The notes under the pieces are model-generated. The model ran no database searches. It saw only the letters and a program-made list of their open reading frames with translations, and was not told the origin of the DNA. A DNA stretch of 64,000 nucleotides from Microbacterium oxydans (GTDB lineage: Bacteria; Actinomycetota; Actinomycetes; Actinomycetales; Microbacteriaceae). Below, one piece after another: positions 57,950 through 64,000 of the stretch; the first letter of the stretch is position 1, and each line of letters opens with the position of its first letter. The position numbers and the translations under genes are program-made. Location of the stretch: assembly GCF_000956405.1 (NCBI RefSeq), contig NZ_JYIV01000027.1, positions 248,001 to 312,000 of the forward strand. The letters run 5' to 3'.

Positions 57950-59055
57950 GAGGTCTGCTCCATCGTCGGCACGGGCATCGTCGCGGCGAAGTTCGAGAGA
58001 TCGCCGGACAGATTGCCGAGCGCTTCGAGAATCGAGTACAGGTCCGAGATGTCCTGCAGGATGTCATTGACGTCCGCGAGCTTCTTGAAAGCCCACAGCA
58101 GCGAGACACCGGCGGTGCCGTAGCCGATGAGTCCGCCGCCGCCGCTCCAGACGGTGCCGGTGCCGAAGGCCGCGCCGGCAGCCGCGACGAGAATCGCGTC
58201 GTAGAGCCCGTAGATCGCGCCGGCGATCTGCTCAGCGGATTGGATCACGCCGGTGCAGTAGTCGGAGAAGACCGTACCCGCGTCAGCGAGGGCGTGCTGC
58301 GCATCGGAGAGCGCGTTCAGCAGGTCAGCGAGATAGGCCTGTGCACTGTTGGACGCGTAACCCTGCCATTGGATGCCGGCGTACGCCGCGGCGCTGGACA
58401 GGTGCCCCCGCATGTCGTCCACGAGTGACGCCAGACCGTTGATCGTGTCGACGAACTGCCGGATATCGCCCCAGCGGCCGCCGTAGGTCTCCAGCACGCG
58501 TTGCGGCAGTGTCCGCGCACCCAACCACCCCAGCACCGTGTCGATCCATTCGCTCGGGCTGAGAAGATCCCCCGGGACGAGATTGGTGCTGAGTTGGTTC
58601 AGCTCGTCATGGGTGCCGAGGTCACAGAAGAAGGCGGCTCCCCCTGTCGGCGGCCCCCATACGGGCAGTGAGTCGTCGGTACGGTCGTAGCTGGGGGCGA
58701 TCTCCGGCCGCCCCGACGGCGACTGGATGTTGTCGTTGTAGACATCAGGATCGGTCGCGTCGATGAGCGCGGCCTGCTCGGTGTCGATGCCCTCGCCCTC
58801 GTCGGCCACAGCGATGAGCTCGGTGGCTACACCGTCCAGCACCTGCTCGAGGTGATCGAACCAGTCGATCAACGATGACCGGATCTCGATCGCGGCACCG
58901 GCGACACGCGTGTAGGCGTCGAAACTCCCGTCGTCCGTGATCGTTCGGTCTTCCAACCACGCCCTCGCGCTGGCTGCCTGGTCCGCGTACTGCGTGAACG
59001 CTCCCGCCTGTTCACGCAGCCCGGCCGCATTCAGCCAGAAATCCGTGTCACTCAT
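57946..59055 (-). CDS. Putative type VII effector with WXG-like hairpin and glycine-rich membrane segment
   Basis: A 369-residue protein. N-terminal helices (AGLREQAGAFTQYADQAASA, IRSSLIDWFDHLEQVLDGVA) are followed by a linker and a second helical hairpin with IQWQGYASNSAQAYLADLL (W-x-G). Near residues 285-320 a Gly-rich hydrophobic stretch (AILVAAAGAAFGTGTVWSGG, GLIGYGTAGVSLLWAFKKL) could insert in membranes. It ends with another helix. The layout parallels the putative effector at 48034 at the other end of the operon. ATG at 59055. Toxic or structural function is not established. Confidence 0.72.
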   Translation of the reverse strand: MSDTDFWLNAAGLREQAGAFTQYADQAASARAWLEDRTITDDGSFDAYTRVAGAAIEIRSSLIDWFDHLEQVLDGVATELIAVADEGEGIDTEQAALIDATDPDVYNDNIQSPSGRPEIAPSYDRTDDSLPVWGPPTGGAAFFCDLGTHDELNQLSTNLVPGDLLSPSEWIDTVLGWLGARTLPQRVLETYGGRWGDIRQFVDTINGLASLVDDMRGHLSSAAAYAGIQWQGYASNSAQAYLADLLNALSDAQHALADAGTVFSDYCTGVIQSAEQIAGAIYGLYDAILVAAAGAAFGTGTVWSGGGGLIGYGTAGVSLLWAFKKLADVNDILQDISDLYSILEALGNLSGDLSNFAATMPVPTMEQTS

Positions 59056-59109
59056 GACGCCCCTCCGTCCTTCGCCGTCCCCCCCGAACAGACCCTGCTG
59101 ATCTCTCTG

Positions 59110-60501
59110 TCAGTTGGCAGGCTCGTCGCGGGATCCGGCGCGAGCGCCCTTGGCGCGGGGACCAGCTTCCTCGTCGTCCTCCAGCTTCGGCGCGATGGGA
59201 CCACCGAGGCCCGAACGCTTCGCCTTCTCCTCCTCGTCGGCGCCACCGGCGCCGCCCATCATGCCCATGCCGGGTCGGCCACCGGCACCTGCCGCGCCGG
59301 AGGACCCGGTGCCCGAGGCACCCGCCCCGCCGACGCCGCCGGCACCGGCCATACCGCCAGGGCCTCCTGCTCCACCGACACCACCGACGGTGGAGTTACC
59401 GAGCAGACCGCCACCGGCCTTGAGCCCAGCGCCGGCGCCCGACCCCAAGCCGGCACCGCCGAGTCCGCCCATGCTGCCGAAGCCGGCGATCTTCGAGCTC
59501 GCCGCGATCGCCGCCGCACCGGCGCCACCGCCCACGATGCCGCCGAGGCCCCCGCTGCCGCCGGGGAAGACACCGCCCGGGAGGGCGCCGCCGGGAAGCG
59601 AGCCGGAGCCCGAGCCGCCGGGACCACCGGAACCGCCGGGAAGACCGCCACCGGGCCCGCCCGGAAGGAGACCACCGCCGGGAGAGTCGATCGAGGGGTC
59701 GTCGATACCCACATCGCCCGGGCGATCGCCGGGACCCTCCGGAACCCATCCTCCGCCGCCCGGCCCGGCGGGGACCGAGGGCACCGCAGGGTTCGTCGGG
59801 ACCGGGGGATGATACTCGCCGACACCGCCGCCGGGAGGAGTGACACCTCCGACACCGGGTGCGGAGCCGGACGGGCCTCCGATGCCGCTCGGATACGAGA
59901 TCCGTGGAGCCGTCACGCCGGGATCGGATCCGCCGGGCTGGTCATCCGTGCCGCCGGGCACGGTGACGTCCATGTTGAGCGACGCCACCCGCGCGGAGGA
60001 CTCGCGGAGTTCCTTGGCGGGCTCCTGGAGCGACGCCTCGACCCGCTCGACGATCTTGCGGGCCTCCTCTTCCCGCTTGTTGCCGAGGAAGTTCCCGATG
60101 GCATCGAGTGCGGTGTCGGCGGCCAGCGGCCCCAACACGGGGTGGACGACCACCGAGCCGACGCGCGCAGCGTTCGCCCAGAAGGAATCGACCTGCGCGC
60201 TCGGGAGCTCTGCCGCTGCGGTCTCCCGGCGGATCGAGTTCGCCGTGTCGATGACCCGCGTGATGTGTGAGACGTGCGCTTCCACGTTGCGGAACCGTGC
60301 GCGGAGGGTGTTCAGCGACGTCTTGGCGCTCTCAGCAGCGCTCCCCTCCCAGGCAGACGATGCGAGCACAGCGGCAAGCGCACTGTCCAACGACCGTAGC
60401 GCGTTCTGAAGCGCAGGAGCCTTCGGGATGCGCCAGTCCTCAACAGCTCGGATGCGATTGAGTTCCGCCTCGTAACCGCCACCATCCTGCTTACCGGCCA
60501 T
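59110..60501 (-). CDS. EspB/PPE-like Gly/Pro-rich secreted protein of the type VII system
   Basis: A 463-residue protein. The N-terminal 170 residues are a helical bundle with a WXG turn (SSAWEGSAAESAKTSLNTLR) and long helices (VEAHVSHITRVIDTANSIRR). The rest is a low-complexity Gly/Pro-rich region (GGLPGGSGGPGGSGSG-like) ending in a charged tail (DEEEKAKRSG, KLEDDEEAGPRAKGARAGSR). It resembles EspB/PPE-type structural secreted proteins processed by mycosin, whose gene overlaps its start by 11 bp. ATG at 60501 follows AAGGGGGAG. Confidence 0.8.
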   Translation of the reverse strand: MAGKQDGGGYEAELNRIRAVEDWRIPKAPALQNALRSLDSALAAVLASSAWEGSAAESAKTSLNTLRARFRNVEAHVSHITRVIDTANSIRRETAAAELPSAQVDSFWANAARVGSVVVHPVLGPLAADTALDAIGNFLGNKREEEARKIVERVEASLQEPAKELRESSARVASLNMDVTVPGGTDDQPGGSDPGVTAPRISYPSGIGGPSGSAPGVGGVTPPGGGVGEYHPPVPTNPAVPSVPAGPGGGGWVPEGPGDRPGDVGIDDPSIDSPGGGLLPGGPGGGLPGGSGGPGGSGSGSLPGGALPGGVFPGGSGGLGGIVGGGAGAAAIAASSKIAGFGSMGGLGGAGLGSGAGAGLKAGGGLLGNSTVGGVGGAGGPGGMAGAGGVGGAGASGTGSSGAAGAGGRPGMGMMGGAGGADEEEKAKRSGLGGPIAPKLEDDEEAGPRAKGARAGSRDEPAN

Positions 60502-61840
60502 GGGCTCCCCCTTGCTCGTTGTTCCGTCGTCGCGAAGATCGTGTGAGCACGACCGCGAGAATGATGCCGCCCACAAGAAGGACAGCGACGAGGATGCCGC
60601 CCCCGACGAGCAGCGGCACCGACGCGTCCTGCGTGGACGAGGTCTCGCCAGGATCGTCGCTGTCGGCGGTCGGCACCGGCGTCGCCGCCGCTGCAGCAGC
60701 GCGGACGTCAGCCGCCGACGGCAGGGCGTCCGGATCGTCTGCATCGAAGATCGGGTTGACATCCGGGTACGCCGTCGGATCGACAGCGAGCATCCCCGTC
60801 AGCGAGACCGCTCCATAGCCGACGCTGTCGTTCCACTCCGGCTCGTGCTCGCCCTTGGTGCCCGTATTGCGGATGAGGCTCTGCAGCAGCTGACCCGAGG
60901 TGGCATCCGGGTACTTCTGTTTCACCACGGCAAGGAAGCCCGCCGCGATCGGTGTCGCATACGACGTGCCGGTGAGGAGGACCTGCTCGTCCCAGGAGTT
61001 CTCGCTGCCCTGCCCGAGCAGACCCATCCCGGGCGCAGCGACGATCACGTCGTCGCTCTGATTCGGCGAAGGATCGCCCACACCCTCGATGGTCGTGGAA
61101 CTCTGGATCTTCCCGTCGGCACCGAACGACTGCACTGCGACGACGCCGTTGCCCGACGCAGGCTGCGAGGCCACCCCGGAGTTGTTCGGAAGAGCCGCCA
61201 CCACGATCACACCGGCGGCCTCCGCCTTGGCGAGGGCGTCGGTCAGATCGAAGCCCTCGAGGGAGATGGAGATGATGTCGGCGCCATCCTCTACCGCATC
61301 CTCGATCGCACGCGACACCCCGGTGGTGCCATCAGCCATGACCGTGCTGCCGTCTTCGAGCAGGCACTGCTCGTCGACATTCTCCCCCATGGCGGTATCG
61401 AACACCCCATCAGTGACGATGGCCGGGTAGTAGAGGACCTTTGCACCAGGCGCGGCCCCTGTGACGGGAAGGCCGCCTGCCGGGGCATCTCCGGTCCCTG
61501 CGATCATCGAGACGACGTGCGTCGCGTGCGACGCCGCTACATAATCGGTCGACGTCGCCGGCACCGGCTCTCCCTCGGCGTCCCGACAGTAGGAGTCCTT
61601 CACCTCGAGATCCGCGCCGCGGAGACCGACCACGTCGGGATTGATCTGGCCGTCGATGACCGCGACGGTGACGCCCGTGCCGTCGAAGCCCGCATCGTGC
61701 GCTGCCTGCACCTTTCCGCGATCGAACCACCACAGACCCGACTCCAGCGTCGTTGCGTGAGCGGACGCAGGGAGGAGAAGCGCCAGCGCGACGATCGATG
61801 CGACTGCGCCGGATGCGCTGGCTAGCACACCGCGTCGCAT
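60491..61840 (-). CDS. mycP: Type VII secretion-associated serine protease mycosin
   Basis: A 449-residue subtilisin-like protease. Signal peptide about 1-30 (AVASIVALALLLPASAHA). Catalytic triad: D63 in VAVIDGQIN, H105 in SHATHVV and S293 in GTSYATPIAAG, with the oxyanion Asn in ALPNNSG. A Pro/Thr linker leads to a C-terminal transmembrane helix (about 412-436, GGGILVAVLLVGGIILAVVL) with a basic cytosolic tail, so the protease faces outward. It stabilises the ESX channel and cleaves secreted substrates. Start overlaps the preceding stop (TGATG). Confidence 0.95.
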   Translation of the reverse strand: MRRGVLASASGAVASIVALALLLPASAHATTLESGLWWFDRGKVQAAHDAGFDGTGVTVAVIDGQINPDVVGLRGADLEVKDSYCRDAEGEPVPATSTDYVAASHATHVVSMIAGTGDAPAGGLPVTGAAPGAKVLYYPAIVTDGVFDTAMGENVDEQCLLEDGSTVMADGTTGVSRAIEDAVEDGADIISISLEGFDLTDALAKAEAAGVIVVAALPNNSGVASQPASGNGVVAVQSFGADGKIQSSTTIEGVGDPSPNQSDDVIVAAPGMGLLGQGSENSWDEQVLLTGTSYATPIAAGFLAVVKQKYPDATSGQLLQSLIRNTGTKGEHEPEWNDSVGYGAVSLTGMLAVDPTAYPDVNPIFDADDPDALPSAADVRAAAAAATPVPTADSDDPGETSSTQDASVPLLVGGGILVAVLLVGGIILAVVLTRSSRRRNNEQGGAHGR

Positions 61841-62187
61841 CAGTAGTCGGCCTCCGCGCTCGTGTCCGAGTCGCTCTGCGCGACGGCAGAGTCGAGGAGC
61901 GACAGGATCAGCTTCGAGTCATCGGCGATGGCTGCGTCCTGCTCCGCGATCATCATGACGGCCTGACGGATCGTCTCCTGCGTGTCGTTCAAGGAGTCCA
62001 CAGCATTCTGCGTGGCCACGCTCAGACGTCCGGCCGCGTAGGCCACCGCGTTCCGCAACTCATCCGTCGCCTTCGACGTACCGCCCTCGGACACGGCGAC
62101 TTCGTTCGCGGCAGGAAAAGCCGCCGCTTCACGGGCCAGCCGCTTGAGCTCGGCCATGATCTGATCGAAGTCGATTCCGATGGTCAT
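61840..62187 (-). CDS. Small helical type VII-associated protein
   Basis: A 115-residue helical protein (DFDQIMAELKRLAREAAAFP; LRNAVAYAAGRLSVATQNAV) with an acidic C-terminus (QSDSDTSAEADY). No WXG motif is seen. The length and place between the two WXG100 genes and mycP suggest an EspC-like substrate or chaperone. Its stop overlaps the mycP start. Confidence 0.72.
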   Translation of the reverse strand: MTIGIDFDQIMAELKRLAREAAAFPAANEVAVSEGGTSKATDELRNAVAYAAGRLSVATQNAVDSLNDTQETIRQAVMMIAEQDAAIADDSKLILSLLDSAVAQSDSDTSAEADY

Positions 62188-62311
62188 CGACGCCCCCTCT
62201 TCTTTCCTCCGGCGATCCCGTCACGCCTGCTGTGCCGTCCGGTGTCTCACCGAAAAGCACAGCAGACGGCGCGGGGCCGGCGCATCTCTGCGACGGACCC
62301 GCGCCACGGGG

Positions 62312-62605
62312 TCAGGCTCCGAACCGCCCGGCAGCCGACTTGTCGGTCTGCACGTACTGGCCCGAGATCTCCTCGGTCTTGCCCGCGATCTGCGTGAGCA
62401 GCTGCTGCATCTCACTCAGCGAACGGTTCCACTTGGCCTGCGCCTGGTCGTATGCCTGCTGTGCGGCACCATCCCAGGAAGCCCGCAGCTTGCCGACCTC
62501 GGACTCGAGACGGTCGAGCTCGGAACGAATACCCTGCGACCCGCTGCGGATCTGCGCTGCCAGAGCGTTGACCTGCTCCGGGCGAACTGACATTGACTGC
62601 ATCAT
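62312..62605 (-). CDS. WXG100 family protein (EsxB-like) with YxxxD signal
   Basis: A 97-residue ESAT-6-like helical hairpin with the turn SWDGAAQQAYDQAQ (W-x-G near residue 44). Near the C-terminus YVQTD fits the YxxxD/E secretion signal recognised by EccC, so this is the CFP-10/EsxB-like partner. AAGGAG lies 3 nt before the first and 6 nt before the second of two adjacent ATGs, so the start is 62605 or 62602. It is probably a heterodimer with the protein at 62635. Confidence 0.92.
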   Translation of the reverse strand: MMQSMSVRPEQVNALAAQIRSGSQGIRSELDRLESEVGKLRASWDGAAQQAYDQAQAKWNRSLSEMQQLLTQIAGKTEEISGQYVQTDKSAAGRFGA

Positions 62606-62634
62606 GTTCTCCTTGAAATCTCTGTGGTCTACGC

Positions 62635-62949
62635 TCAGGAACCCATCATCGAGCCGAGGCCCGAGATGGTCTGCTGGTGCGCTTCTTCGGTCGCGGCCTG
62701 GTCACGCTCGGTGCCGGCGAGGGCATCTTCGAGCGTCACGAGAACCTCGTTGAGCTGACGAGCCTGCTCGTCCCAACGCGACATCAGCGTGGTGAACGAT
62801 GCGGCAGCCGCACCCGTCCAGAATCCACGCAGCTGCTCGATCTCACTGCGGACCTTCTTGGTCTGCTGGTCGATCCCGGTCTTGGTCTCCCGCACCGCCT
62901 GGGCTCCGCGACGCAGAGCCCCTTCTTCTGCGGAGATGACATCAGCCAT
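62635..62949 (-). CDS. WXG100 family protein (EsxA-like)
   Basis: A 104-residue ESAT-6-like protein with LRGFWTGAAAASFTTLMSRW at the hairpin (W-x-G, W44). The C-terminus has no YxxxD motif, consistent with the partner of the Esx protein at 62312. It is first gene of the leftward ESX operon. GGAGGGAG lies about 9 nt upstream of the ATG at 62949. Confidence 0.92.
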   Translation of the reverse strand: MADVISAEEGALRRGAQAVRETKTGIDQQTKKVRSEIEQLRGFWTGAAAASFTTLMSRWDEQARQLNEVLVTLEDALAGTERDQAATEEAHQQTISGLGSMMGS

Positions 62950-63240
62950 TACTCACTCCCTCCGGTCCTCAAAGGACACACGTGCGGGGGAGCGCATCCC
63001 TGGGCTGGGACGACATCGAAACAACCCCCCACGAATCTGTTTCAGGAGCCAGGGTAGAACAGATCGGATCGGATCACCATAAGCGAAGAAGCCTCGCGGG
63101 AAGATTTGTGCCTTCGATAGAGAAATCCATCCGCTCAGCGACTACATGCTGTCGTGCGCCTCAACTAGGGTGAAAGGCGGAATGCGCAGCCACCGGATCT
63201 CCTCCGGTCAGACCGCACACCATGGAGGGGGCATCGTTCC
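62950..63240. other. Divergent regulatory region of the type VII locus
   Basis: A 291-bp gap between the leftward esx operon and rightward eccD. A candidate -10 for the esx operon is TACCCT (minus strand, 63056-63051), and one for eccD is TAGGGT (63166-63171); neither has a clear -35. The tandem GGATC-type repeat near 63060-63077 may be a binding site. No gene is seen. Confidence 0.4.
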
Positions 63241-64000
63241 ATGACTCAGAGCAGCGCAGCGGCAGGCACCGTGCTGCGGCTTTCCGTCGTCAGCGACGAC
63301 CGACGGCTCGACGTCGGCGTACCGTCGCAGGTTCCGCTCGTCGAGATCATCCCGGGATTCGCCCGCAGTCTCGGGGTCCTCGACCCGACGCTCACCCATG
63401 GCGGCTACGCGCTGCAGCGCGCCGACGGCACCCCGCTCGACCCCGCACGCGGCGCAGCCGCCCAGGGGGTGCACGACGGCGAGCTGCTGACCCTGGTGCG
63501 CGGCGGGTTGATGCACGAGCCGCGCATCTACGACGACGTCGTCGAAGCCGTCATCGACGCCACAGCAGAGCAGCACAGTTCGTGGACGCCCGCCGACAGT
63601 TCGCGCACCGCACTCTTCATCAGCCTCACGTTCCTCTCCCTCTGCGCGCTGCTGCTCGTGGCCACACCCCCGACCTCGCTGATCCCCGCGATCATCGCCG
63701 GCGCCGGTGCCGTGGTGCTCAGCGTCGCTGCCGCAGTGCTCATGCGCCTGCGCCAGCCCGAAGCCGGACACGCACTCGGACTCGCCGCTGCCGCGTACGG
63801 CGGACTCGCCGGCTACCTCGCGGTGCCGACGCAGAGTATCTGGGGTTGGCCTCTCGCCGCGATGGGGCTGGGCCTCGTCATCGTCGGAGGCGTCGGCCTC
63901 GCCGTCACACAGGACAAGCCGGAGATCCACCTCGTCCCCATCGCGCTCGGCGCGTCGATCGGTATCACGGCCACGGCCGCCGCCGTCTTCGGCGACCCGC
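63241..64000 (+). CDS. eccD: Type VII secretion integral membrane protein EccD (partial, 3' end outside window)
   Basis: 253 codons are visible. The N-terminal ubiquitin-like domain (LRLSVVSDDRRLDVGVPSQV, GYALQRADGTPLDPARGAAA) is followed by a cytosolic linker and the first transmembrane helices (TALFISLTFLSLCALLLVAT; LIPAIIAGAGAVVLSVAAAV). EccD forms the central membrane pore of ESX channels. ATG at 63241 follows GGAGGGGG at about 9 nt. It is divergent from the esx operon and probably leads a second operon that could carry eccB and eccE beyond the window. Confidence 0.92.
   Translation, partial: MTQSSAAAGTVLRLSVVSDDRRLDVGVPSQVPLVEIIPGFARSLGVLDPTLTHGGYALQRADGTPLDPARGAAAQGVHDGELLTLVRGGLMHEPRIYDDVVEAVIDATAEQHSSWTPADSSRTALFISLTFLSLCALLLVATPPTSLIPAIIAGAGAVVLSVAAAVLMRLRQPEAGHALGLAAAAYGGLAGYLAVPTQSIWGWPLAAMGLGLVIVGGVGLAVTQDKPEIHLVPIALGASIGITATAAAVFGDP

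Noticed and set aside
1..64000. tRNA, rRNA or other structured RNA genes
   Set aside because: Reading both strands by eye I saw no cloverleaf, CCA-ended or rRNA-like segment; a covariance-model scan would be needed to exclude small RNAs.

Overview
The window is high-GC DNA with dense, short-spaced or overlapping genes. A mycosin-type type VII (ESX) secretion locus, a mycoredoxin, a DUF7882-type small protein and many candidate leaderless promoters point to an actinobacterium, most likely Microbacteriaceae and probably Microbacterium. This is inferred from recognised families; no database search was possible. I found no rRNA, tRNA, CRISPR array, transposase or integrase.

Bases 1-13805 are mostly housekeeping and catabolic genes. 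An aromatic-acid island at the left edge holds a LigJ-like 4-oxalomesaconate hydratase (cut by the edge), a divergent LysR regulator, an IclR regulator and p-hydroxybenzoate hydroxylase PobA. This fits 4-hydroxybenzoate to protocatechuate, then 4,5-cleavage. Next come a coiled-coil protein, a secreted M23 peptidase with VCBS repeats, small Microbacteriaceae-type proteins, a DivIVA-like coiled-coil protein, a membrane fatty-acid desaturase, a lipoprotein intradiol dioxygenase with an apparent frameshift, and an LtrA membrane protein.

Bases 13806-38011 form an exopolysaccharide/wall-glycopolymer locus. It encodes a polyprenyl-phosphate sugar transferase, several glycosyltransferases (one a two-domain fusion), a Wzx-type flippase, a Wzy-type polymerase, a Wzz/BY-kinase, a low-molecular-weight tyrosine phosphatase, a CDP-alcohol phosphotransferase and a TagD-like cytidylyltransferase. 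Two large secreted proteins (a beta-helix protein and a 1571-residue PKD/LamG protein) share a common module. Several leaders in this locus carry repeated TGGGGA motifs, sometimes overlapping the start codon.

Bases 38065-47148 are again housekeeping: a SIP-domain protein under an iron-box-like palindrome, a substrate-binding-like lipoprotein overlapping a CDF cation transporter, mycoredoxin, an MFS transporter, an aldehyde dehydrogenase-like protein, proline iminopeptidase, a neutral zinc metallopeptidase, malate dehydrogenase and a catalytically degenerate resolvase-like protein.

Bases 47276-64000 are a type VII secretion locus. A 16-gene leftward run carries two WXG100 proteins, a small helical protein, mycosin MycP, a Gly/Pro-rich EspB/PPE-like protein, two putative membrane-active effectors with small partners, an EccD-like protein, an RDD-FHA protein and a three-ATPase EccC. 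A second EccD is divergent at 63241 and runs off the right edge. EccB and EccE are not in the window and may lie beyond it. The most novel candidates are the two effector modules (47276-49840 and 56494-59055), with WXG-like helical regions and glycine-zipper membrane segments.
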